This document shows, piece after piece, positions 18,562-27,556 of a stretch of 64,000 nt of DNA; within the stretch, counting starts at the first letter, position 1, and each line of letters begins with the position of its first letter. Both the position numbers and the translations under genes were made by a program. This DNA comes from Anderseniella sp963759095 (GTDB lineage Bacteria; Pseudomonadota; Alphaproteobacteria; Rhizobiales; Aestuariivirgaceae), in the NCBI GenBank assembly GCA_963759095.1, contig CAVWYF010000040.1, forward strand, positions 1 through 64,000. Direction: 5' to 3'. The notes below the pieces were generated by a model, which was given only the letters and a program-made list of their open reading frames with translations, was not told the DNA's origin and did not search any database.

Positions 18562-19437
18562 TCAAGCGGCGGGTTCAAGCTTGTCCTGGGTCCGCAACTG
18601 GAAGTCACTGGCGTCGTGACGTTCACGAAGCTGCTCTTCCGGCGGGCCCCAGGTCCTGTTGACCATCCTGCCGCGCTTAACGGCTTCACGTTCGGCAATC
18701 TGCTGCGTCCAGCGGTTCAGGTTCTTGTATTCATGGGTGGCGAGGAATTCAGCCGCCTCATAGACGGTGTTGGAGACCAGCGCCCCATACCAGGGCCAGA
18801 TGGCGATATCGGCAATGGTATAGTCATCACCACACATGTACTGACTTGTTGCCAGGTGGCGATCCAGCACATCAAGCTGACGCTTTACTTCCATGGCGAA
18901 ACGGTCGATGGGGTATTCCATCTTGAACGGGGCATATTTGAAAAAATGCCCAAAACCGCCACCAAGATAGGGCGCACTTCCCATTTGCCAGAACAGCCAG
19001 GACAGACATTCGGCCCGCATGGCGGGATCCCGCGGCAGAAGGGCGCCGAATTTGTCGGCCAGGTAAAGCAGGATCGCTCCTGATTCAAACACCCGTGTTG
19101 GTTTAGCAGTACTGTGATCCATCAAGGCAGGAATTTTCGAGTTGGGGTTCACGCTGACAAAACCACTGCCAAACTGATCGCCCTCACCAATCTCAATCAG
19201 ATGAGCATCATATTCAGCGCCGGTGTGTTCGAGAGCCAGCAGCTCCTCCAGCATGACAGTGACCTTGACTCCGTTTGGCGTGGCCAGCGAATAGAGCTGC
19301 AGCGGATGGCGACCGACCGGCAGCTCCTTGTCGTGGGTCGGGCCGGCAATCGGGCGGTTGATGCTGGCCCAGGTTCCGCCGCTCTCAGCGTCCCACTTCC
19401 AGACTCTGGGCGGCATGTAGGATGTTGTGTCGGTCAT
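18562..19437 (-). CDS. yghU: Glutathione S-transferase family protein, YghU-like
   Basis: 291 residues, close to the 288 of E. coli YghU. The N-terminal extension (SYMPPRVWKWDAESGGTWA, then NRPIAGPTHDKELPVG) is diagnostic of this disulfide-bond reductase subgroup. A thioredoxin-like domain follows with LYSLATPNGVKVTVMLEEL, in which Thr and Asn stand where most GSTs use Tyr or Ser, and VNPNSKIPALMDHS for the glutathione site. The helical C-terminal domain contains GDDYTIADIAIWPWYG. It probably uses glutathione for thiol-disulfide chemistry. It is convergent with mlrC and not obviously linked to its neighbours. Confidence 0.93.
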   Translation of the reverse strand: MTDTTSYMPPRVWKWDAESGGTWASINRPIAGPTHDKELPVGRHPLQLYSLATPNGVKVTVMLEELLALEHTGAEYDAHLIEIGEGDQFGSGFVSVNPNSKIPALMDHSTAKPTRVFESGAILLYLADKFGALLPRDPAMRAECLSWLFWQMGSAPYLGGGFGHFFKYAPFKMEYPIDRFAMEVKRQLDVLDRHLATSQYMCGDDYTIADIAIWPWYGALVSNTVYEAAEFLATHEYKNLNRWTQQIAEREAVKRGRMVNRTWGPPEEQLRERHDASDFQLRTQDKLEPAA

Positions 19438-19560
19438 GGTGTTTTTCCCGTTACTGGATTCTTGTTGATGAGTTGGGGCGGGGGTGGGTTTGAGACTTCA
19501 GCGCATGTGATATTGCTGAAGCGCAATTGCAATGGCGTAACGCGGCGGCTCGCAAAAATG

Positions 19561-20592
19561 TTACAATGCGATTGTTGAGCCACGATCCTTGAGCTCGATT
19601 TCAACCTTCTGGTTGAACGGATCCGGCGGCATGCCGGTGTCGCTCATCTGCACCAGAGTGCCGGCGGCAATACTACCAATTCTGCGCGCCGGCATTCGAA
19701 TTGTGGTCAGGCCCGGTTCCAGATGGGCGGAGCCGCGAAAATCACCGATACCGACAATTGAGATGTCATCCGGTATGCGCACTGCTTCGGCATAACAGGC
19801 GTAACACGCACCATGGGCGATGATGTCGTTTCCGCACACAATAGCAGTGGGGCGCCTCGTGCCGGATACAAGGCCGCGCACCAGCCGTTTTGCCTCGCCG
19901 ATATCGTACGGGCAGGAAATCAACCGGTCCGGCGTGATGGTTATGCCTGCCTGGCGCAGTTCTTCCATGACACCGTTCATCCTGTCCCGCGCCCGGTCAT
20001 TTGAAGCGACGTCCGGGAACAACAGCGCAATATCGCGATGCCCGAGATCAAGCACATGGCGGACCACCGTACGGGCTGCGGCCGCATTGTCTGCCCCGAC
20101 GCAGGGAATATCGGTCACATCGCGAAAGTTCCACACCGATATGACCGGCACATCACGCTGCTGTAGCATATTCATTGAAACTGCGGCGTGGTCGAAGCCG
20201 ACCAGCGCGATGCCATCGATGCGCCGTTCCAGCAAAGAGCGCACAATGGCAACTTCCAGATCAAGGTCATAACCGTGCGCGGCAATCAGCATGGTTCGGT
20301 CAAAGTCACGCAGGCGGGACGAAAACGCCTCGATCAGCTCGGCAAAAATCGCATTGTCGATAGTCGGCACCACCAGGCCAAGCGTGCCGGAGAACCGGTT
20401 ATGCAAGGCGCCGGCGGCGCGGTTGCGGATGTAACCCAACTCATCTGCGGCTTGTTCAATGCGCACCCGTGTCGGCGCACGCACCATGTCGGGCTGGCTG
20501 AAAGTACGCGATACCGTGGCAATCGAGACCCCGGCACGAGCCGCTACTTCAACAATTCCCGGCGCGCCTTTTCTGGATCTCGGGTACCTCAT
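19561..20592 (-). CDS. LacI-family transcriptional regulator
   Basis: 343 residues from the ATG at 20592. The open frame reaches 20640, but those 16 extra codons lie inside the operator-like palindrome and have no family match. The LacI helix-turn-helix is VAARAGVSIATVSRTFSQPD with the hinge region GYIRNRAAGAL; a periplasmic-binding-protein-like effector domain follows (LGLVVPTIDNAIFAELIEAF; GIGDFRGSAHLEPGLTTIRM near the C-terminus). It is divergent from the TTT transporter operon with a 132-base intergenic region carrying the probable operator. It most likely represses that operon and itself, with the transported acid or its CoA ester as inducer. Confidence 0.92.
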   Translation of the reverse strand: MRYPRSRKGAPGIVEVAARAGVSIATVSRTFSQPDMVRAPTRVRIEQAADELGYIRNRAAGALHNRFSGTLGLVVPTIDNAIFAELIEAFSSRLRDFDRTMLIAAHGYDLDLEVAIVRSLLERRIDGIALVGFDHAAVSMNMLQQRDVPVISVWNFRDVTDIPCVGADNAAAARTVVRHVLDLGHRDIALLFPDVASNDRARDRMNGVMEELRQAGITITPDRLISCPYDIGEAKRLVRGLVSGTRRPTAIVCGNDIIAHGACYACYAEAVRIPDDISIVGIGDFRGSAHLEPGLTTIRMPARRIGSIAAGTLVQMSDTGMPPDPFNQKVEIELKDRGSTIAL

Positions 20593-20612
20593 GGGTTCAA
20601 ATTTATCACAAA

Positions 20613-20640
20613 ATGAAAACGTTTGCATTTTTGTTTTCAT
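20613..20640. promoter_or_regulatory. Probable LacI-family operator in the divergent lacI-tctA promoter region
   Basis: ATGAAAAC (20613-20620) is repeated inverted as GTTTTCAT (20633-20640), and the sequence between includes AACGTTTGC, a half-site type common for LacI proteins. It sits just upstream of the regulator start and 85 bases before tctA, fitting control in both directions. Two short leader hairpins (20666-20681 and 20684-20700) follow in the tctA 5' region. Confidence 0.55.
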
Positions 20641-20724
20641 CAGCTAGCGTTTTGACGAGGGATAAGCCGGATGTAACCGGCAACCGGTTTTGAGAACCGG
20701 AACAACAGGGAAGAAACAGGGCCA

Positions 20725-22248
20725 ATGGAGTTCCTGAATTATTTTGGTGGCGTGTTTGAACCGTGGGCATTCATGTTGCTGCTCGGCGGCACCATCGGTG
20801 GCCTGATTCTGGGCGCGACACCCGGGCTGTCACCGACAATGGCGGTGGCACTGCTGATCCCGTTCACTTTTCATATGTCGGCGACCCATGGACTGGTTCT
20901 GTTGGGCGCTGCCTATACATCAACGGTCGCAGGCGGCGCGGTCAGCGCCATCCTGCTCAAGATACCGGGCGCGCCTGCCAACATAGCCACGGCCCTTGAC
21001 GGCCATGAAATGGCCAAGCGCGGCGAAGGTGCCAGGGCATTGCATCTATCGTTCCTGTCATCGGGTGTCGGCGGGGTCATCGGCATCCTGCTGTTGATCT
21101 TCCTGACACCGGTGCTGGCGCAGTGGGTGTTGAAAATCCAGACCCCGCACGTTTTCTGGATTGCCATTCTGGGCGTGACAGTGATCGGATCGCTGGACTC
21201 CAGGTCATTCGTGAAAGGCCTGTTGTCAGGCTGTATCGGGCTGTGGCTGTCGACCATCGGATATGATGAGATCCAGGGCACCGAACGGTTCATCTTTGCC
21301 GATGCACTGGGCGGCGGCATTGGCATCATTCCGGCACTCATCGGCCTGTTCGCCATTCCCCAGGTGCTGGACATGATGGCAAAGGGCCGCGTCGATGCGC
21401 TTGTTGAAGCGCTTGAAGTGCCGAAGCAGAAACTGGCCGCGTCAGTGCGCGAACTCACCAATTACGGTCGCGCCCTGTCCATCGGCACGGTGGTAGGCTC
21501 CATCATCGGGCTAATCCCCGGTGTCGGCGGCCAGATTGCCGGGCTGGTTGCCTATGATCAGTCGCGCAAGTTGTCACCGCAGCGGGAGAGGTTCGGCACC
21601 GGTCATCCCGAAGGCGTGGTGGCTGCAGAAGCTGCCAACAATGCCATGGTGGGCCCGTCACTGGTGCCGCTGTTGACATTGTCCATTCCCGGCAGCCCGA
21701 CAGCGGCGGTTCTGCTTGGCGGATTGCTGATCAAGGAGATCTTTCCCGGTTCGGATATTTTCGAAAAGCATCCTGAAGTGGTGTGGACGTTCATCAATTC
21801 CATGCTGATCGGCCAGATTCTAATGGTGATTTTCGGCATCATGATTGCCGGCTGGGCGGCCAAAATCGCCCGGGCTCCTGCCCCCATCATGGCAGCCGGG
21901 GTGCTGGTGCTGGCGGTATTCGGATCTTACTCCGTCGGCCAGTCGGTTGGCGACGTGCATATCATGCTGGCCCTGGGTGTCGGCATGTTCATCCTGGAAA
22001 AATTCGGTTTCTCCGCGGCCCCGCTGGTACTGGGGCTTATCCTGGGTCCGATTGCCGGAGACAACTTCACCCAGGGCATGACACTGGCAGCCGCGCAGGA
22101 CGGCCCATGGGTCTACTTCTTCACCGGCACGCTGAACATTATCCTGATTGCGCTGGTGGTTGGCTCAATCGCCTATTCATTCTGGAACAACATGCTGGCA
22201 CGCGATAATGTGCCTGCAGGCGAACCAGTTGCGGAGGACACGAAATGA
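20725..22248 (+). CDS. tctA: Tripartite tricarboxylate transporter large permease, TctA family
   Basis: 507 residues with about 12 transmembrane helices. TctA landmarks are TIGGLILGATPGLSPTMAVA near the N-terminus, IPGAPANIATALDGHEMAKR, the conserved ESANNA-like segment here AAEAANNAMVGPSLVPLLTL, and PGSPTAAVLLGGL. It is the main translocation subunit of a TTT carboxylate importer. Its stop overlaps the start of tctB by 4 bases. The operon continues with tctC, an acylating aldehyde dehydrogenase and a CoA ligase, so the substrate is expected to be a carboxylate that is then CoA-activated. Confidence 0.94.
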   Translation: MEFLNYFGGVFEPWAFMLLLGGTIGGLILGATPGLSPTMAVALLIPFTFHMSATHGLVLLGAAYTSTVAGGAVSAILLKIPGAPANIATALDGHEMAKRGEGARALHLSFLSSGVGGVIGILLLIFLTPVLAQWVLKIQTPHVFWIAILGVTVIGSLDSRSFVKGLLSGCIGLWLSTIGYDEIQGTERFIFADALGGGIGIIPALIGLFAIPQVLDMMAKGRVDALVEALEVPKQKLAASVRELTNYGRALSIGTVVGSIIGLIPGVGGQIAGLVAYDQSRKLSPQRERFGTGHPEGVVAAEAANNAMVGPSLVPLLTLSIPGSPTAAVLLGGLLIKEIFPGSDIFEKHPEVVWTFINSMLIGQILMVIFGIMIAGWAAKIARAPAPIMAAGVLVLAVFGSYSVGQSVGDVHIMLALGVGMFILEKFGFSAAPLVLGLILGPIAGDNFTQGMTLAAAQDGPWVYFFTGTLNIILIALVVGSIAYSFWNNMLARDNVPAGEPVAEDTK

Positions 22249-22706
22249 CCTCGCATCGTCTGCAACATATTGTACCGGGTTTCGCCATCTTCGCGCTTGC
22301 CTCCGTGGTCACATGGCTGAGTTTTACCGAACAACCGGCCGAAGCGTTCCTGTTCCCCCGGGTTATATCGGTGGTGTTCATCATACTGGCTATCTGGAAC
22401 CTGATCCGGGCGGTGACCGGCATGTCGAAGGTTGGCCGGGGCATTTCCGTCGAAACGCTGAAGAACCTGGCGCCGGGTCTGGCGGTCATGCTGCTGTATG
22501 TATTTTTCGGTGCCAAGCACCTCGGGTTCTATCTCGGGTCCACGTTAGCCTTTTTCACCATTTACAGTTTTTACGACCCCGCTTCATGGTCCAGCGTCAA
22601 AGGCTGGATAAAGCGGATCCTTGTGACGGTCGCTTTCATGGCTGTCATCTATACCCTTTTCGCCGTGGTCCTGCAGGTCCACACACCAAGGGGAATCCTC
22701 TTTTGA
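22245..22706 (+). CDS. tctB: Tripartite tricarboxylate transporter small permease, TctB family
   Basis: 153 residues with four predicted transmembrane helices and the usual TctB features: FAIFALASVVTWLSFTEQPA at the N-terminus, EAFLFPRVISVVFIILA, and FFGAKHLGFYLGSTLAFF in the third helix. It is the small membrane partner of TctA. It starts within the tctA stop (ATGA overlap), so translation is coupled. TctB proteins are poorly conserved; the call rests on topology and on its place between tctA and tctC. Confidence 0.88.
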   Translation: MTSHRLQHIVPGFAIFALASVVTWLSFTEQPAEAFLFPRVISVVFIILAIWNLIRAVTGMSKVGRGISVETLKNLAPGLAVMLLYVFFGAKHLGFYLGSTLAFFTIYSFYDPASWSSVKGWIKRILVTVAFMAVIYTLFAVVLQVHTPRGILF

Positions 22707-22764
22707 TATGGGTGGAAACCATATCGATTGAAACAACCAAGAAAGCTTCTGGGAGGAAGACACT

Positions 22765-23733
22765 ATGAAGAAACTTTTTAAAACAGCAGCTCTTGCAGCC
22801 GCCACCCTGGCGGTTGCAGCAACCGGATCATTTGCCGGTGATTATCCGGATCGTCCCATCGGCGTAGCCGTGTCCTACGGTGCAGGTGGCGCGACCGACT
22901 TTCAAGCGCGCATCGTGACCATGGTGGCCGGCAATGAGGACATTCTCGGCCAGCCGATCTACATTCTGAACAAGCCCGGTGCCGGTGGCCGCAAGGGATG
23001 GAACTGGTTTGCCACCGAAGCCACGGCGGACGGCTACACCATGTCAGCCTACAACATCCCCCACTTCATCGCGCAGTCGATCAAGGGTGGTGTGAAATAC
23101 TCCGCTAACTCGTTTGAACCGATTGCCAACTGGGGCTCTGACCCGGCCGTAGTCATTGTCGGCAAAGACAGCAAGTTCAACTCCATGCAGGACCTGATCG
23201 ACTATGCCAAGGCCAATCCAGGCAAAACCACGACCTCCGGTGCCGGCCTGTTTGTCGGCCACCATATTGCAGCACTGCAGATCGAAAAAGCATGTGAATG
23301 CAAGCTGGCTTACGTGCCGACAAAGGGTGGCGGCGCTGCTGCCATGAAGGCGGTAATCGGCGGTGAAGTGCTGGCCGGCATCAACAACCTGTCTGACGCG
23401 TTCCGCGCCCGCGAGGCCGGTAACGTCAAGATACTCGGGGTTGCCGACCTGGAGCGCAATGAGTTCATCAAGGATGTGCCGACGCTGAAGGAAGCCGGCC
23501 TTGATGTAGACAACTCATCAGTCAACTTCCGCGGCCTCATGGTGCCCAAGGGAACACCTCCTGAAGTCATCGACAAGTTGGCCAAGCAGGTGCCGATGAT
23601 GTTTGCCCATGCGCGTGTTGCCAAGCGCATGAAAGCCGGCGGCTCGCCGATGAAAATCATGAACCGGGAGGAAGTGCAGAAGATGTGGGCAGACCGAGAA
23701 GCCGTTCTCAAGGAACTGCTGAAGGGTCTGTAA
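22765..23733 (+). CDS. tctC: Tripartite tricarboxylate transporter substrate-binding protein, TctC/Bug family
   Basis: 322 residues with signal peptide MKKLFKTAALAAATLAVAAT... cleaved after FA. Bug-family motifs are YPDRPIGVAVSYGAGGATDF at the mature N-terminus, ILNKPGAGGRKGWNWFA, and the carboxylate-binding region around TTSGAGLFVGHHIAALQIEK. It is the periplasmic receptor of the TTT importer; family members bind carboxylates through two water-bridged beta-hairpins. A GGGAGGA Shine-Dalgarno lies 8 bases upstream of the start. An 11-bp hairpin follows the gene. Confidence 0.93.
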   Translation: MKKLFKTAALAAATLAVAATGSFAGDYPDRPIGVAVSYGAGGATDFQARIVTMVAGNEDILGQPIYILNKPGAGGRKGWNWFATEATADGYTMSAYNIPHFIAQSIKGGVKYSANSFEPIANWGSDPAVVIVGKDSKFNSMQDLIDYAKANPGKTTTSGAGLFVGHHIAALQIEKACECKLAYVPTKGGGAAAMKAVIGGEVLAGINNLSDAFRAREAGNVKILGVADLERNEFIKDVPTLKEAGLDVDNSSVNFRGLMVPKGTPPEVIDKLAKQVPMMFAHARVAKRMKAGGSPMKIMNREEVQKMWADREAVLKELLKGL

Positions 23734-23759
23734 ATCTCACATCGACAACCGCAATCTTT

Positions 23760-23788
23760 GGAGGCGGAGCCGGTGTCGCTCCGCCTCC
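23760..23788 (+). promoter_or_regulatory. Intercistronic hairpin after tctC
   Basis: GGAGGCGGAGC (23760-23770) pairs perfectly with GCTCCGCCTCC (23778-23788) around a 7-base loop. It is followed by AAAAAC rather than T residues, so on the plus strand it is not a classical terminator. It most likely stabilises the tctC message and separates it from the enzyme genes. Confidence 0.75.
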
Positions 23789-23833
23789 AAAAACACCCAG
23801 CCCAATCACCTTTGAACCCGGGACCGCGTAGTC

Positions 23834-25267
23834 ATGTCAAGCCAAGCCGCATTTTCAACACCACCGACAGATGAAGAAGCCGTTATTGACGCGATTGTCG
23901 AACGCGCCCGCACCGCGCAGGTCAAGTATGAAGCAGGCGCCGATCAGGCCCGGTATGATACTGCGGCACTGGCCGCTGCCTGGGCGCTGATGCAACCGAA
24001 GCGCAATGCCGAACTGGCTGCCATGGCTGTTGCGACCACCGGCTTGGGCAATGTGGCCGACAAGATTACCAAGAACCACCGCAAGACCCTTGGCCTGTTG
24101 CGCGATATCAAGCATGCGAAAACGCAAGGGGTCCTGTCCGACGATCCGGCTCGCGGCATCACTGAAATTGCTCGCCCCATTGGCGTCATCGGTGCTGTTG
24201 TACCATCAACCAACCCGGTGGCGACACCGGTCAACAATGTGGTCAACGCGCTGAAGTGCGGCAATGCCATCATCCTGTCACCGTCACCAAAAGGTGTCGA
24301 GGTGTGCGAAAAGCTGCTCGGCTACATTCATGCCGAGTTCGACAAGATCGGCCTTGATCATGACCTGGTGCAAATGGTGCCTGCGCCGTCTTCCAAGGTG
24401 AAGACGCAACGTCTGATGGAAACCACCGACCTGCTGGTTGTCACCGGAAGCCAGGACAATGTGCGCCGGGCGTATTCATCCGGCACACCGGCCATCGGTG
24501 TCGGGGCCGGCAATGTTACGGTGATCGTCGATGAGACCGCGGACCTGGCTGAAGCTGCACGCAAGATTGCCGCATCGAAAACCTTCGATAACGCCACATC
24601 ATGTTCATCGGAAAACGTGCTGGTGGTGGTTGACGAAATCTACGACGCCTTTATTGCGGAACTCGAAGCTGCCGGCGGCCGCATGTTGCGCGGCGCTGCG
24701 GCTGACAAGCTCAAGTCGGCACTGTTCCAGGGCGGCAAGCTGAACCGGCACATGATCGCCCATGACATTGACCGGGTGATCGATGTCGCCGAAATAGAGG
24801 TCGCCGATGCTGCCAATGCCCGCTTCCTGATGGTGCCGGCAGACGGCATTGGACCGAACCATCCTGAGTCAGGTGAAAAGCTGTCACTGGTGCTCTCGGT
24901 CTATCGTGCCGCTGATTTCGAGGCTGCGAAACAGCTCAGCGCCAAAATCCTGGCGCATCAGGGTGCAGGCCACTCGATCGGACTGCATACAGCCGACGAT
25001 ACACGTGCGCTCGGCATGGGGCTGGAGATGCCGACCTGCCGGGTCATCGTCAATCAGGCGCACTGCTTCGCCACCGGCGGATCATTTGACAACGGCATGC
25101 CGTTTTCCCTGTCCATGGGCTGCGGCAGCTGGGGCGGCAATTCCATAGACGACAATCTCAACTATCGCCATTTCATGAATACCACCAAGGTGGTGCGCAC
25201 GATCCCGGTGAACGAACCGGCTGTTGAAGACATCTTTTCAGATTACTGGCAGCAGGCCGGCGAATGA
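23834..25267 (+). CDS. CoA-acylating aldehyde dehydrogenase, sulfoacetaldehyde dehydrogenase (SauS)-like
   Basis: 477 residues of the ALDH superfamily, in the EutE/AdhE-like acylating branch: no general-base Glu of hydrolytic ALDHs is evident, and the catalytic Cys lies in FDNATSCSSENVLVV. Other landmarks are IGVIGAVVPSTNPVATPVNN, GAGNVTVIVDETADL and the C-terminal CGSWGGNSIDDNLNYRHFMN. Such enzymes interconvert an aldehyde and its acyl-CoA with NAD(P). Paired with an AMP-forming CoA ligase (4-base overlap) behind a carboxylate importer, the arrangement matches sulfoacetate breakdown in Cupriavidus necator (SauT then SauS). The role is inferred from context; related substrates remain possible. 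Confidence 0.8.
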   Translation: MSSQAAFSTPPTDEEAVIDAIVERARTAQVKYEAGADQARYDTAALAAAWALMQPKRNAELAAMAVATTGLGNVADKITKNHRKTLGLLRDIKHAKTQGVLSDDPARGITEIARPIGVIGAVVPSTNPVATPVNNVVNALKCGNAIILSPSPKGVEVCEKLLGYIHAEFDKIGLDHDLVQMVPAPSSKVKTQRLMETTDLLVVTGSQDNVRRAYSSGTPAIGVGAGNVTVIVDETADLAEAARKIAASKTFDNATSCSSENVLVVVDEIYDAFIAELEAAGGRMLRGAAADKLKSALFQGGKLNRHMIAHDIDRVIDVAEIEVADAANARFLMVPADGIGPNHPESGEKLSLVLSVYRAADFEAAKQLSAKILAHQGAGHSIGLHTADDTRALGMGLEMPTCRVIVNQAHCFATGGSFDNGMPFSLSMGCGSWGGNSIDDNLNYRHFMNTTKVVRTIPVNEPAVEDIFSDYWQQAGE

Positions 25268-26808
25268 ACCATCCAGCCCCAGTCGATGCCGGCCAGATCA
25301 GCGGCCTTTCGGTTCGCGGGCTGATCGACTTGCGCGCCGGCACGACGCCGGATGCGGTATTTCTCACCGATCCGGCAACCGGCAGCACAACCAGCTACCG
25401 CGAGCTTCGCGACCAGTGTCGTGCAGTCGCCGCCCGGATAGCCCGGCACGGTGTCAAACCGGGCGAAGCGGTTGCCTATGCGTTCACCAACGGCCCTGCA
25501 TCAGCGATCTCGATTCTGGGCATCATGTATGGCGGCTATCTGGCCACCGCCATCAATCTGGTGGCCGGCAATGACACGATTTCCTATGTGCTGTCGCATT
25601 CATCGGCAAAGCTTGTCCTGGCCCAGCAGCACACCCAGGACCTGATTGCAAAGGCCCTGGAAAACCATGATGCCCCGCCACGAACCATTCTGGTCGATGA
25701 GGGGTTTTTTGAAATCTGCCACGATGCGGCGGACCTGCCTCCGCTGGCACATGATGATGATGGCCTGCTGATGTACACCTCCGGCACCACGGGCCGGCCA
25801 AAGGGCGTTTTACTGCGGCAGTCAAGTGTGCTGGCGGGGGGAGTAAATGCGGTACTGGCGCATCAATTGACACCTTTGGACCGCGCCTTATGCGTGCTGC
25901 CGCTTTATCACATCAACGGGCTGTGCGTGACCGTCCTGGGGCCGCTGGTTTCCGGCGGCGGGGTGGTCATTCCGCCGAAATTTTCCGTATCCTCATTCTG
26001 GTCCACCATCCGTGATCATGCCTGCACCTGGTTTTCAGTGGTGCCGACGCAGATTTCCTACCTGCTGCATGACGTGGAAACCGCGACAGCTAACCCGGCC
26101 GACATTCCCGGCCTGCGGTTTGGGCGTTCAGCATCAGCACCACTGTCTCCCGATGTGCATGAAGCGTTTGAGACAAAATTCGGACTTCCCATCATCGAAA
26201 CCATGGGCCTGACGGAAACAGCAGCGCAGATCCTGTCGAACCCGTTGCCGCCTGGAGACCGCAGAATCGGCTCACCCGGCTTGGCAATCGGCAATGAAGT
26301 GATGATTGCCGATGACAGCCAGCGCCAGGTACCCGCCGGGGTGGAAGGCGAGGTGCTGGTGCGTGGACCCAATGTCATGCGGGTCTACCTTGACAATCCG
26401 GAAGCCACCGCTGCCGCACTGACCGGTGATGGGTGGCTGCGCACCGGCGATCTCGGACGCATGGACGAAGACGGCTATGTGTTCATCACCGGCAAACTCA
26501 AGGAACTGATCATCAAGGGTGGGGAAAACATTGCCCCGCGCGAGGTGGACGAGGCCCTCTACGCCCATCCGGATGTCATTGAGGCAGCCGCCTTTGCATG
26601 TACCTGCGAGCGCTATGGCCAGCGTATTGAAGCAGGTGTCGCTCTCAATACCGGGTCCAGTGTCAGCGAACAGGACCTGATTGAACTGTGTAACTCGAAG
26701 ATCGGTGCCTTCAAGTCACCGGACCGGATTCACTTCATGGCCGAACTGCCGAAAGGCCCGTCCGGCAAGATCCAGCGCATCAAGCTGCAGGAACTTTTTG
26801 GCCAGTGA
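25264..26808 (+). CDS. AMP-forming acyl-CoA ligase, possibly sulfoacetate-CoA ligase (SauT)-like
   Basis: 514 residues of the ANL adenylating superfamily. The P-loop-like motif is LLMYTSGTTGRPKGVLL; later motifs are ETMGLTETAAQILSNPLP, DGWLRTGDLGRMDEDGY, IKGGENIAPREVDEAL, and the catalytic Lys in LPKGPSGKIQRIKLQ. It would activate a carboxylate to its CoA thioester with ATP. It is the last gene of the LacI-controlled TTT operon and is translationally coupled to the acylating aldehyde dehydrogenase, so ligase then dehydrogenase would reduce the imported acid to an aldehyde. The family also includes oxalate- and malonate-CoA ligases, so the substrate call is an inference. Confidence 0.82.
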   Translation: MNHPAPVDAGQISGLSVRGLIDLRAGTTPDAVFLTDPATGSTTSYRELRDQCRAVAARIARHGVKPGEAVAYAFTNGPASAISILGIMYGGYLATAINLVAGNDTISYVLSHSSAKLVLAQQHTQDLIAKALENHDAPPRTILVDEGFFEICHDAADLPPLAHDDDGLLMYTSGTTGRPKGVLLRQSSVLAGGVNAVLAHQLTPLDRALCVLPLYHINGLCVTVLGPLVSGGGVVIPPKFSVSSFWSTIRDHACTWFSVVPTQISYLLHDVETATANPADIPGLRFGRSASAPLSPDVHEAFETKFGLPIIETMGLTETAAQILSNPLPPGDRRIGSPGLAIGNEVMIADDSQRQVPAGVEGEVLVRGPNVMRVYLDNPEATAAALTGDGWLRTGDLGRMDEDGYVFITGKLKELIIKGGENIAPREVDEALYAHPDVIEAAAFACTCERYGQRIEAGVALNTGSSVSEQDLIELCNSKIGAFKSPDRIHFMAELPKGPSGKIQRIKLQELFGQ

Positions 26809-27556
26809 AGTGAGAAGGGATGCCGGTTGCTTCGACGGCTTAAGGCAATTCCTCGTCCGGCGCCTGCCAGGCATGAAAAATTTCCGGTCAACAAGCCAGG
26901 CGATAATCAAACACGGTGGCGCGATGAGAGCTGGTCCCGACAAACCGATTTCGTTCTGGGCTAGTTTCGACAGCCACCACAGCGCACAGGTAAATACGCC
27001 AAACAAGATCGCCACCGCCCAGAAACCCAGCCGGTCCGGAACTCATGTGTATGAGCTGCAGTTGAAATGTGGATGTATGGACGCGCCGCAGGGCTATCTG
27101 AGCGTTGCCAAAGGAGGGGTTTCGAGTGCCGCCCCAAAATCCCCTCCCAGCATCATTGCAAACTGGACATACGCTGTACTTATTTGCCCATCAAGCAGAT
27201 GGCAAACTACTCTGCAAAAGTTCATGAGCCGTAAAGCCGCAGGCAATTAAACCGAATTGTGGAAGGCGGACAATGGATACCCCCAACCAATGCGGCCCGG
27301 TATCCGGTGCGCAGACACAGATCATTGAACCATGGTACGCAGGCCCGGCCACACGTATGGCTTGCAATGACTTCTCATAAGCACATGATCAAATTGTAAA
27401 GTGGCTTAGCCGATTGACACGGTTACGAACCTACCTCACACGACGCCACTGTCGCTGCCCACTCCTTGCCATGGTCCAGCCGGGCAGCAGGCGTAATTGA
27501 GTCTAAATTTACGAATTCAAGGCTAACTACAGGGTGAAGGGGCTCGCAAGGGCCTC
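26809..27556. other. Intergenic region, 750 bases, one doubtful small membrane ORF
   Basis: There is no confident gene. On the minus strand, a frame open from GTG 27015 gives a short two-helix hydrophobic stretch (VAILFGVFTCALWWLSKLA, then ALIAPPCLIIAWLVDRKFF) before running antisense into the CoA-ligase gene. It could be a small membrane protein or a fossil, but has no clear Shine-Dalgarno. The part nearest the RTX gene is presumed promoter: a TTGACA hexamer lies near 27415, without a convincing -10 partner. Confidence 0.35.

Noticed and set aside
26681..27250. 189-codon plus-strand frame overlapping the CoA-ligase 3' end
   Set aside because: It begins inside the ligase gene in another frame and continues into non-coding DNA with no similarity or start signal.
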